The position numbers and the translations under genes are program-made. The notes below the pieces were generated by a model that ran no database searches, was not told the origin of the DNA, and worked only from the letters and a program-made list of their open reading frames with translations. A stretch of DNA of 64,000 nucleotides from Nocardioides piscis (GTDB lineage Bacteria > Actinomycetota > Actinomycetes > Propionibacteriales > Nocardioidaceae). How positions within the stretch are numbered: the stretch's first letter is position 1; every line of letters begins with the position of its first letter. Of the stretch, positions 55,151 through 64,000 are shown piece after piece. The stretch covers positions 1,550,001 to 1,614,000 of the forward strand of contig NZ_CP049866.1 in assembly GCF_011300215.1 (NCBI RefSeq), read 5' to 3'.

Positions 55151-56265
55151 GTGCGGCGTACCTCTCTGTCTAGCTCGGCCAGCTTCGTGGCCAGGCGGAT
55201 GAGTTCGTCGTCGGCGCCCGGTGGGGCGGCGCCCTCGCCGATCAGGTCTTCGATCTCCGCGACCGGACGACCCACCCGCGCGGCGACGTCTCGCGCGAGG
55301 GCGCCGCCGTCGTCGGGCGGCAACCGCAGGTGGGAGGCAAGAGCGGTGCGCGTCGACCTGCGCAGGACCTTTGCGGCGTGGGCGCGTGCCGAGGCTGCGC
55401 GATAGAGGCGACCGCGCGCCTCGGTGCTCTCCAGTGACCGCACGGAGACGGGCAGCGGCTCGACGGCGAGCGGGCCGAGCCGCCGGCCTCGCCACCAGAC
55501 CACCGCGAGCGTCGCGATCCCCGACACCCACAGCCCCGGGACGAGCCAGGCGGGCAGCAGGGTCCGCAGGCTCACACCGTCCGCCGCGACGAGATCCTCG
55601 ACGCTGGGGACGTACCAGACCAGCCGCTCGCGCTGACCCAGCAGGCGCAGCGCGACAGCGGCGTTCTCGGCTCGCAGGACCTGATCGTTCTCGAGGATCC
55701 CGGGGGCGCCCAACAGGACGAGGTCTTCATCTGCGGAGGCCACGAGCCACCCGGAGCCCTCGGCGAAGCAGCCGACGCTCGTGGCATAGGAGGTGGCCAC
55801 ATCAGTCTGGATCGACAGCGGCGACAGGTCACCCAGGCCCGTGTCCGTGCACTCACCTGCTCGCTGCTCCGGCATCCGGTCGGTCGTGGACTCGACGTCG
55901 ACGCCGAGGGCCTTGATCGTCCCCGGACCGGGCTGCGCGACGACGATGGTGCTCCTGGCCGCCGTCGACCTCAGCTCCTCGGCCGTGCTCTGACCGAGGC
56001 TGTCGGCGGAGGTCACCACGACCGTCGTCGACGCGTCGGGCCGGCTCTCGATGAGCGCGGCCGCCGACCGCACGACGTCGACGTCGACGCCCTCGGCTGC
56101 GAGCACGCGGGCCAGGGCGCGCGCTCCACGGGGGCCAGGGTTGTCCGGATCGAGGTCGGCGCCGGTCTGCGGACCGTTGCTCGCCAAGACAGCGACAGCC
56201 AGGGCGAGCACGGTGCCCACGCCGACGACGAGCAGCGCGCGATGGCGCTGGAGCCAGGTCCTCAC
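55147..56265 (-). CDS. DUF4350 domain membrane protein
   Basis: A 372-residue protein. It has an N-terminal helix (ALLVVGVGTVLALAVAVLA), an outer domain (LDPDNPGPRGARALARVLAAEGVDVDVV, the DUF4350 hallmark) and a second helix near 250 (LVPGLWVSGIATLAVVWW). The cytoplasmic tail is helical. It forms part of the MoxR cluster; starts and stops overlap on both sides (ATGA, GTGA). Confidence 0.85.
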   Translation of the reverse strand: MRTWLQRHRALLVVGVGTVLALAVAVLASNGPQTGADLDPDNPGPRGARALARVLAAEGVDVDVVRSAAALIESRPDASTTVVVTSADSLGQSTAEELRSTAARSTIVVAQPGPGTIKALGVDVESTTDRMPEQRAGECTDTGLGDLSPLSIQTDVATSYATSVGCFAEGSGWLVASADEDLVLLGAPGILENDQVLRAENAAVALRLLGQRERLVWYVPSVEDLVAADGVSLRTLLPAWLVPGLWVSGIATLAVVWWRGRRLGPLAVEPLPVSVRSLESTEARGRLYRAASARAHAAKVLRRSTRTALASHLRLPPDDGGALARDVAARVGRPVAEIEDLIGEGAAPPGADDELIRLATKLAELDREVRRT

Positions 56266-56876
56266 CGGACGCCGGCCAGCTCGTCGTCGAGGGACATGAC
56301 GAGGAGTGCCTGTTCGCGGGTGGCCTCGCGATCGCCATACAGCACCAGCTCGAAGAGGCGGGCGCTCTCCGACATGCGCTCCGTGCTGTGGGGGTATGTC
56401 GAGCGCAGCGCCTCGACCACTTCACGGGCCGTGGCGCCCGGGGTCTCGTCCAGCCTGCCCACCTCGACCTGACGCGTCGCCAGGGCTCGGAACGCGTCGA
56501 CCAGGGCGTCCGAGCACCGAGCCTCGTCGAGCGCGACCTGTGCCCGCTCTCGCCACTCGCGAGCCGTGACGGACCTGTCGGGGACGACCTGCCGATCGCC
56601 GTTGATGCGGCGCGGCGCGGAACGCACGCGTGTTGCCAGCCAGATGAGGAGGACCACCAGGGCCAGGCCCACGACCATCGCTGCCAGGGCGGAGAGCGGA
56701 GGTGCACTCGACGCGGCGGTGAGGACGTCGACGAAGAGACGCCCCAGCCCGTCCAGCAGCCGCCGGAGCAGGTCGTCCTGGTGGTAGGCGGGGTCCAGGA
56801 GCTCGCCGCGCAGGAGGTTGCGACCTTCCTCCGGTGTCGGGTCGAGGGGAGGGTCCGGCGCCAGCAGCGTCGTCAC
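56262..56876 (-). CDS. DUF4129 domain membrane protein
   Basis: A 204-residue protein. A short N-terminus (EGRNLLRGELLDPAYHQDD) precedes a helix at about 64-82 (ALAAMVVGLALVVLLIWLA). The cytoplasmic DUF4129 domain follows (AREWRERAQVALDEARCSDALVDAFRAL; ETPGATAREVVEAL). DUF4129 is often fused to transglutaminase proteins; here it stands alone in the MoxR cluster. GTG 56876 overlaps the preceding gene. Confidence 0.83.
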   Translation of the reverse strand: MTTLLAPDPPLDPTPEEGRNLLRGELLDPAYHQDDLLRRLLDGLGRLFVDVLTAASSAPPLSALAAMVVGLALVVLLIWLATRVRSAPRRINGDRQVVPDRSVTAREWRERAQVALDEARCSDALVDAFRALATRQVEVGRLDETPGATAREVVEALRSTYPHSTERMSESARLFELVLYGDREATREQALLVMSLDDELAGVR

Positions 56877-57969
56877 GACTGGATGATCCCCGCCCGTTGC
56901 ATCAGAACGACGTCGAAGGCCTCGGTCCGCATGCGCAGGTCGATGTACTGCAAGGTGGCGACCGCCGTCGTGAAGGGCGCGACGAAGGCTGCCGCGATCA
57001 CCGACGCCAGCGCCTGGCCGATGATGAGCAGGAAGAGGCCGGCTTCGCCGGGGAGGCCGCCCAGCAGCACACCCTGGCTGAGGATGCTGATCGGCGCCGA
57101 GAGCATCGATCCGGCGATCTGGGCGATCACATAGGTGAGGAGCCCGATGCCCAGGGTGCGCCAGAACGCCGTGCTGCTGAGGGTGAAGCCACGACCGACC
57201 GCAGTCATGATCCCGCGATCCTCCAGCATGAGCGCCGGAACCGGCAGGTAGTAGACGCGCACCCAGAACCACAGCAGGAAGGCGAGGAAGGCCGGGACGC
57301 TGACGAGCCCGAACAGCAGTGGTCCCTGCCAGCCGTCGGAGACGGCGACCACGACGACCCACATCACGACATAGGTCACCACGATCAACGTCGTCATGAT
57401 GCCGAGCAGTGCCGTCAACCCGATCAGGCGCCACCTCTTCCCGCGCGTGGCGGCCCACGCCTCGCCGAGCGAGAGGCGGCGCCCCACCGAGGCGGCAGCC
57501 ACGACGTGAGCGATCATCCCGCCGACCAGGACGAGTCCGATGCCCTGGAGGAGCGTGCCGACGACCAGCGAGCCGCCGACGCCCACCAGTCCCGCGACGT
57601 CCTCGCCGCTCATCACCGGACTCGGTTCGGTGGGCGAGGCGCTGAAGGCTTCGCCGGCGATCGAGAGGTCCAGCAACGCGCCCAGCAGCGCCGTCACGAG
57701 CACCGGGACGGCCATGGCCACGGCCGCCACGAGGACCGCCGATCCCACCGTGGCCTTCGGGTTGAACCTGATGATCTTGAACGCTGCGTCATACATGTCG
57801 CTGAGCGTGAGGGGGCGGAGCGGGATGGCCCCGGGCTTGTGGGCCGCACCGGGCACCGGAGGTGGCACGTGCACGGGGGCGGGGACGACGTCGGGGCGCC
57901 GTTGGGCTCCTGGGCGCGCGGGGGATGCCCAGGGTGCCATCCCGGCGGCGGTGGATACTGATCCGACAT
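56873..57969 (-). CDS. GDPD-membrane-domain-like protein; interrupted by a 1-base deletion
   Basis: About 365 residues when repaired. The true N-terminus is MSDQYPPPPGWHPGH; the frame is lost at a five-G run (57920-57924), and one base joins it to PARPGAQRRPDVVPAPV. The membrane part opens with PLRPLTLSDMYDAAFKIIRFNP, typical of the membrane domain family that accompanies glycerophosphodiester phosphodiesterases, followed by about six helices. No catalytic phosphodiesterase domain is present. AGGGGGAG precedes ATG 57969. First gene of the minus-strand MoxR cluster. Confidence 0.8.
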
Positions 57970-58350
57970 CGACTCCCCCTGGTCACGGACGTAGGGAGCA
58001 ATCCTGTCAGGTCGTCCCACGCGGGCGAACCGGGCCCGATCCATCCTGATTTGGCGCGGCAGGCGATGTCTGCCAAGATAGTCCGGTTGCTCCGGTGGGT
58101 CACCAAGTTCGTGACTGGCGGGGTGTGGCAGCACTTTGACTTCTGAATCGCGTCTCCCAAGGATCGATGAAGTCTCTGCGTGCGCCTCACCGCACCAGAA
58201 TCGACCTGGAGACCCGATCAGCCCGACGAACCCGTCGGGTGCCCTCCACACACAACACATCGAGATCCAGGTCTCGTGTCATGCCTGACAGGCGCGACAC
58301 GCCCGACCGCGGGGGTCGGTGTGTGAGATCGATAAGGACGAGAGAGACCT
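57970..58350. other. Intergenic region, S10 operon leader
   Basis: 381 bp between divergent units. I see no gene here. It holds a candidate promoter for rpsJ (58136-58164) and a leader of about 180 bases. A short inverted repeat CGACACGCCCGACCGCGGGGGTCGG lies near 58297 in broken form. I cannot assign an r-protein autoregulatory site. Confidence 0.5.
58136..58164 (+). promoter_or_regulatory. Candidate S10 operon promoter
   Basis: TTGACT, 17 bases, AAGGAT. The -35 is good and the -10 weak. Confidence 0.4.
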
Positions 58351-58659
58351 ATGGCGGGACAGAAGATCCGCATCAGGCTCAAGGCCTATGACCACGAGGT
58401 GATCGACACCTCGGCGCGCAAGATCGTGGACACCGTCACCCGTACGGGTGCCAAGGTCGCCGGCCCCGTGCCGCTGCCGACCGAGAAGAACGTGTTCTGC
58501 GTGATTCGCTCGCCCCACAAGTACAAGGACTCGCGCGAGCACTTCGAGATGCGCACGCACAAGCGTCTCATCGACATCATCGACCCGACTCCCAAGACGG
58601 TCGACTCCCTGATGCGCCTCGACCTGCCTGCCGGTGTCGACATCGAGATCAAGCTCTGA
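58351..58659 (+). CDS. rpsJ: 30S ribosomal protein S10
   Basis: A 102-residue 30S head protein and NusG-linked antitermination factor (NusE). [34 protein letters not shown] (whose [11 protein letters not shown] loop is conserved) and [11 protein letters not shown]. First gene of the S10 operon, with GAGAGAGACC before ATG. Confidence 0.98.
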   Translation: MAGQKIRIRLKAYDHEVIDTSARKIVDTVTRTGAKVAGPVPLPTEKNVFCVIRSPHKYKDSREHFEMRTHKRLIDIIDPTPKTVDSLMRLDLPAGVDIEIKL

Positions 58660-58667
58660 GGTCTGAT

Positions 58668-59330
58668 ATGAGCACTCTGGAACGCAATGTCAAGGGACTG
58701 CTGGGCACCAAGCTCGGCATGACCCAGTTCTGGGACGCCGACAACAAGGTCGTCCCCGTCACCGTGATCGCCGCGTCGACCAACGTCGTGACCCAGGTCC
58801 GCCAGCCCGAGATCGATGGCTACAACGCCATCCAGGTCGGCTTCGGCGAGATCGAGGCCCGCAAGGTCAACAAGCCTGAGGCCGGTCACTTCGCCAAGGC
58901 CGGCGTCACGCCGCGCCGCCACGTGGTCGAGATCCGCACGGCCGACGCAGCGTCGTACACCGTCGGTCAGGAGCTCAGCGCCGAGCTGTTCGCCGCTGGC
59001 GAGGAGATCGACGTCACCGGCACGAGCAAGGGCAAGGGCTTCGCCGGTGTCATGAAGCGTCACGGCTTCCACGGCGTCGGCGCCTCCCACGGTGCCCACC
59101 GCAACCACCGCAAGCCCGGCTCGATCGGCGCTTGCGCGACGCCCGGGCGCGTGTTCAAGGGCACGCGCATGGCTGGCCGCATGGGCAACGACACCGTCAC
59201 CACGCAGAACGTCACGGTGCACGCCATCGACGCCGAGAAGGGCCTGATCCTCCTCAAGGGTGCCGTTCCCGGCCCCCGGGGTGGCCTCGTGGTCCTGCGC
59301 TCGGCCGCCAAGAAGACGCAGGAGGCGTGA
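58668..59330 (+). CDS. rplC: 50S ribosomal protein L3
   Basis: A 220-residue protein near the peptidyl-transferase centre. [11 protein letters not shown] at the N-terminus, [15 protein letters not shown] and [15 protein letters not shown] are the conserved loop segments. Eight bases after rpsJ. Confidence 0.98.
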   Translation: MSTLERNVKGLLGTKLGMTQFWDADNKVVPVTVIAASTNVVTQVRQPEIDGYNAIQVGFGEIEARKVNKPEAGHFAKAGVTPRRHVVEIRTADAASYTVGQELSAELFAAGEEIDVTGTSKGKGFAGVMKRHGFHGVGASHGAHRNHRKPGSIGACATPGRVFKGTRMAGRMGNDTVTTQNVTVHAIDAEKGLILLKGAVPGPRGGLVVLRSAAKKTQEA

Positions 59331-59332
59331 GC

Positions 59333-60070
59333 ATGGCTACCAAGACCAACAAGGTCGACCTGCCGAAGGACATCTTCGGCGTCGAGGTCAACGTCGCGTT
59401 GATCCACCAGGTCGTCGTCGCGCAGCAGGCCGCTGCCCGCCAGGGCACGCACTCCACCAAGCGTCGCGGCGAGGTCCGCGGTGGTGGACGCAAGCCCTAC
59501 AAGCAGAAGGGCACCGGCCGCGCCCGTCAGGGCTCGACCCGCGCTCCGCAGTTCGCCGGCGGTGGCGTCGTCCACGGTCCCAAGCCGCGTGACTACAGCG
59601 AGCGGACCCCCAAGAAGATGAAGGCTGCCGCCCTGCGCGGTGCCCTCTCCGACCGGGCCGTCAACGACCGCATCCACGTCGTCGACTCCTTGGTGACCGG
59701 CGACAAGCCGTCCACCAAGGCTGCGCTGGCCTCGCTGCTCGGTCTCAGTGACCGGGTGCGCTTCCTGGTGGTCCTCGAGCGCAGCGACACCCTCACCTGG
59801 CTCTCGCTGCGCAACGCGCCGCAGGTGCACATCGTGGCGGTCGACCAGCTCAACACCTATGACGTGCTCGCCAGCGACGACGTCGTGTTCACGCAGGGCG
59901 CCTACGACGCCTTCGTGAGCGGCGCCGCCAAGGCAGCCAACGCCCGCAAGGCCACGATCGTCGAGGCTCCGGCCGCCGACGCCGTGATCGAGGACGAGCC
60001 GAAGGTCGCCAAGAAGGCTGCCGCCAAGAAGTCGGCCAAGCCCGCTGCTGCTGAGGAGGACGACAAGTGA
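59333..60070 (+). CDS. rplD: 50S ribosomal protein L4
   Basis: A 245-residue protein. The tunnel loop is [23 protein letters not shown]-terminal Lys/Ala/Glu tail ([19 protein letters not shown]) extends beyond the usual L4. ATG 59333 starts just after the rplC stop. In enterobacteria L4 regulates this operon; I see no comparable leader here. Confidence 0.98.
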   Translation: MATKTNKVDLPKDIFGVEVNVALIHQVVVAQQAAARQGTHSTKRRGEVRGGGRKPYKQKGTGRARQGSTRAPQFAGGGVVHGPKPRDYSERTPKKMKAAALRGALSDRAVNDRIHVVDSLVTGDKPSTKAALASLLGLSDRVRFLVVLERSDTLTWLSLRNAPQVHIVAVDQLNTYDVLASDDVVFTQGAYDAFVSGAAKAANARKATIVEAPAADAVIEDEPKVAKKAAAKKSAKPAAAEEDDK

Positions 60071-60369
60071 GCACCCTGCACAAGGACCACCGCGACATCT
60101 TGATCGCGCCGGTCGTCTCCGAGAAGAGCTACGGCCTGCTCGACGCCAACAAGTACACCTTCATCGTCCGCCCGGACGCCAACAAGACCGAGATCAAGAT
60201 CGCGGTCGAGAAGGTCTTCAACGTCAAGGTGACGTCGGTCAACACGATCAACCGCCAGGGCAAGACTCGTCGGACGCGCACCGGTCTCGGCAAGCGCGCC
60301 AACACCAAGCGCGCGATCGTGTCCCTCGCCGAGGGCCACCGCATCGACATCTTCGGCCAGGTCGGCTGA
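60067..60369 (+). CDS. rplW: 50S ribosomal protein L23
   Basis: A 100-residue protein at the exit tunnel, docking site for trigger factor and [21 protein letters not shown] and [17 protein letters not shown]. The GTG start overlaps the rplD stop (GTGA). Confidence 0.98.
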   Translation: MSTLHKDHRDILIAPVVSEKSYGLLDANKYTFIVRPDANKTEIKIAVEKVFNVKVTSVNTINRQGKTRRTRTGLGKRANTKRAIVSLAEGHRIDIFGQVG

Positions 60370-60391
60370 CCCGGAACAGGATTGATGACAC

Positions 60392-61228
<837 letters not shown>

Positions 61229-61233
61229 CCGAC

Positions 61234-61515
61234 ATGCCTCGCAGCCTGAAGAAGGGCCCCTTCATCGACGACCACCTTCAGAAGAAGGTGGACGCCGAGA
61301 ACGAGAAGGGCAGCCACAACGTCATCAAGACCTGGTCACGCCGGTCGATGATTGTGCCCGACATGATCGGTCACACCATTGCCGTCCACGACGGTCGCAA
61401 GCACGTTCCCGTCTTCGTGACCGACTCGATGGTCGGCCACAAGCTCGGTGAATTCGCCCCGACGCGCACCTACAAGGGTCACGTCAAGGAAGACCGGAAG
61501 GGGAAGCGTCGATGA
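61234..61515 (+). CDS. rpsS: 30S ribosomal protein S19
   Basis: A 93-residue 30S head protein. [15 protein letters not shown] and [22 protein letters not shown]. The next gene starts within its stop codon. Confidence 0.98.
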   Translation: MPRSLKKGPFIDDHLQKKVDAENEKGSHNVIKTWSRRSMIVPDMIGHTIAVHDGRKHVPVFVTDSMVGHKLGEFAPTRTYKGHVKEDRKGKRR

Positions 61516-61975
61516 GTGTCACCGAGCGCCAGCGCACGAGCGCCCGTCGCGAGACCCTGCTGGGCGACCAGCCCGGAGCCTTCGCGAGCGCCCGCTACGT
61601 CCGCATCACCCCGATGAAGGCTCGCCGTGTCGTCGACATGGTTCGCGGCCTTCCCGTCGCCGACGCACTCTCCCTGCTGCAGTTCGCGCCGCAGGCTGCG
61701 TCCGAGACCGTCTACAAGGTCCTCGAGAGCGCCGTCGCCAACGCCGAGACCACCGAGGGCCTGGCCGCGGCCGACCTCGTGGTGTCGGTGGCGATGGTCG
61801 ACGAGGGCCCCACGATGAAGCGTTGGCGTCCGCGTGCGCAGGGTCGCGCGACCCGCATCAACAAGCGCACCAGCCACATCACGCTGGTCGTTCAGCCTGC
61901 GGCCGTCGCCGCCGCCAAGAAGAACGCCGGCGCGTCCAAGAACGCCAGCGCCACCGAGAACGGAAGGGGTGCCTG

Positions 61976-61976
<1 letters not shown>
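61512..61976 (+). CDS. rplV: 50S ribosomal protein L22
   Basis: A 154-residue tunnel-lining protein. [23 protein letters not shown] and [20 protein letters not shown] (the beta-hairpin loop that lines the macrolide site). A C-terminal Ala/Lys extension is typical of actinobacteria. Overlaps rpsS by four bases (ATGA). Confidence 0.98.
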
Positions 61977-62821
<845 letters not shown>

Positions 62822-62825
62822 AGCC

Positions 62826-63245
62826 ATGTTGATGCCCCGTCGCGTCAAGCACCGCAAGCAGCACCACCCCAAGCGCAGCGGTGCGGCCAAGGGTGGCACC
62901 ACGCTCGCCTTCGGTGACTTCGGCATCCAGGCGATCGAGGGTCACTACGTGACCAACCGACAGATCGAGTCGGCCCGTATCGCCATGACCCGCCACATCA
63001 AGCGAGGCGGAAAGGTCTGGATCAACATCTACCCGGACCGTCCGCTGACCAAGAAGCCTGCCGAGACCCGCATGGGTTCGGGCAAGGGCTCCCCCGAGTG
63101 GTGGGTGGCGAACGTCAAGCCCGGCCGCGTCATGTTCGAGCTTGCCGGTGTGGATGAGGAGACCGCTCGTGAGGCCATGCGCCGCGCGATGCACAAGCTC
63201 CCCATGAAGTGCCGGTTCATTTCCCGCGAGGCAGGTGAATTCTGA
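62826..63245 (+). CDS. rplP: 50S ribosomal protein L16
   Basis: A 139-residue protein at the A-site. [19 protein letters not shown] and [19 protein letters not shown]. Arg81 of the ETRMGSGKG loop, a target of ribosomal oxygenase in some bacteria, is present. Confidence 0.98.
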   Translation: MLMPRRVKHRKQHHPKRSGAAKGGTTLAFGDFGIQAIEGHYVTNRQIESARIAMTRHIKRGGKVWINIYPDRPLTKKPAETRMGSGKGSPEWWVANVKPGRVMFELAGVDEETAREAMRRAMHKLPMKCRFISREAGEF

Positions 63246-63493
63246 TGAGCAGCAAGCAGTCTGCCCACGAGCTCGACGAGCTCAACGCCGTTGACCTCGA
63301 GTCGAAGCTGCGTGAGGCCAAGGAGGAGCTTTTCAACCTCCGATTCCAGGCGGCCACCGGCCAGCTGGAGAGCCACGGCCGTCTCCGGACGGTCAAGAAG
63401 GACATCGCCCGGATCTACACCGTGGTGCGTGAGCGCGAGCTCGGCATCCGCAGCACCCCGGGTAGCACCAAGACTGAAGAGGCCAACGCATGA
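63245..63493 (+). CDS. rpmC: 50S ribosomal protein L29
   Basis: An 82-residue exit-tunnel protein. [24 protein letters not shown] and [21 protein letters not shown]. The start overlaps the rplP stop by one base. Confidence 0.97.
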   Translation: MSSKQSAHELDELNAVDLESKLREAKEELFNLRFQAATGQLESHGRLRTVKKDIARIYTVVRERELGIRSTPGSTKTEEANA

Positions 63494-63774
63494 GCGACAC
63501 CACCGAGACCAGCCAGGACGAGAAGCGCAACCAGCGCAAGGTCCGCGAGGGCCTGGTCGTGAGCGACAAGATGGACAAGACCATCGTCGTCACGGTCGAG
63601 GACCGCGTGAAGCACGCGCTCTACGGCAAGGTCATGCGTCGTACGTCGCGCCTCAAGGCCCACGACGAGCAGAACCAGTGCGGCATCGGCGACCGGGTCC
63701 TGATCATGGAAACCCGTCCGCTCTCGGCCACCAAGCGCTGGCGCCTCGTCGAGGTGCTCGAGAAGGCCAAGTGA
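63490..63774 (+). CDS. rpsQ: 30S ribosomal protein S17
   Basis: A 94-residue 30S assembly protein. [23 protein letters not shown] and [25 protein letters not shown] overlap with rpmC. Confidence 0.98.
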   Translation: MSDTTETSQDEKRNQRKVREGLVVSDKMDKTIVVTVEDRVKHALYGKVMRRTSRLKAHDEQNQCGIGDRVLIMETRPLSATKRWRLVEVLEKAK

Positions 63775-63777
63775 CTT

Positions 63778-63793
63778 CGAGGCTCCGGCCTCG
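63778..63793 (+). other. Hairpin between rpsQ and rplN
   Basis: CGAGGC-TCCG-GCCTCG, a 6-bp stem four bases after rpsQ. It precedes a 100-bp gap where the otherwise gapless operon pauses. It could be an attenuator, a processing site or the boundary of a new transcript. Confidence 0.5.
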
Positions 63794-63877
63794 AGCTCCA
63801 TCTCATCAACATTCAGTTCGGCCAGGCTCGCGATCCACTGAGATCACGAGAACCGGCTCGACAACCAGGAGAAACCA

Positions 63878-64000
63878 ATGATCCAGCAGGAGTCGCGACT
63901 CAAGGTCGCCGACAACACCGGTGCGAAGGAAATCCTCTGCATCCGTGTTCTCGGTGGCTCGGGACGTCGCTACGCCGGCATCGGTGACGTCATCGTCGCC
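63878..64000 (+). CDS. rplN: 50S ribosomal protein L14 (5' part; runs off window)
   Basis: The first 41 codons: [34 protein letters not shown] and IGDVIVA match the conserved L14 start. AGGAGAAACC is the ribosome site. The rest is beyond the window. Confidence 0.97.
   Translation, partial: MIQQESRLKVADNTGAKEILCIRVLGGSGRRYAGIGDVIVA

Overview
The window is 64 kb of very GC-rich, densely packed DNA from an actinobacterium. The str operon (rpsL-rpsG-fusA-tuf), the S10 ribosomal operon, an XPB-type helicase, a CIRCE-controlled groEL, ECF sigma/anti-sigma pairs and many leaderless genes all fit Actinomycetota. Nocardioidaceae or a close relative is my best guess, from general character only. I saw no tRNA, rRNA, CRISPR array, insertion sequence or prophage.

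Layout. 1-4.6 kb (minus): uracil-DNA glycosylase (cut by the window edge), an S1P-lyase-like PLP decarboxylase, a MelB-type transporter, and a PHA-synthase-like hydrolase with a histone-like tail. 4.7-8.3 kb (plus): a secreted fasciclin protein, an ECF sigma factor and its zinc anti-sigma factor, then an FMN glutamate-synthase-like enzyme. 8.3-11.7 kb: trehalose genes otsA and otsB flanking a DUF3263 protein and a LytR_C protein. 11.7-13.5 kb: a SAM-I riboswitch, a threonine-synthase-family gene and a CysO-like sulfur carrier. 13.5-18.6 kb: membrane proteins, a LysE exporter, an ATP-grasp enzyme and a second ECF sigma/anti-sigma-like pair. 18.6-28.1 kb: groEL behind tandem CIRCE operators, a lipoprotein, alkB with a LexA box, a tyrosine autokinase, a MacB-like ABC exporter and a GntR/HutC regulator. 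28.1-33.2 kb (minus): HD hydrolase, XPB helicase, CGNR regulator and WYL/helicase-associated protein. 33.3-36.2 kb: PP2C phosphatase and two FHA proteins in overlapping reading frames. 36.2-45.2 kb: secreted subtilase, HAD-LarE fusion, cold-shock protein, MFS transporter, DUF3027, methyltransferase, DUF2530 and a purine permease. 45.2-49.7 kb: str operon. 49.9-58.0 kb: trmB and a MoxR/DUF58/DUF4350/DUF4129/SpoIIM/RDD membrane cluster. 58.1-64 kb: S10 operon from rpsJ into rplN, cut by the window edge.

Two global features matter for reading the window. First, nine genes, including the essential tuf (twice), are broken by single-base losses, nearly all in C/G runs. These look like consensus errors rather than ten independent mutations, so I annotate the genes as full-length but interrupted. 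Second, at least twelve genes have a TANNNT (or one-mismatch) -10 hexamer six or seven bases before the start codon. These are leaderless transcripts, and I used them to choose starts.

The most promising biology is the SAM-riboswitch / thrC-family / CysO-like unit. It has the parts expected of a route to homocysteine from O-phosphohomoserine using a protein thiocarboxylate, parallel to the CysM-CysO cysteine pathway. That is inference and needs testing.
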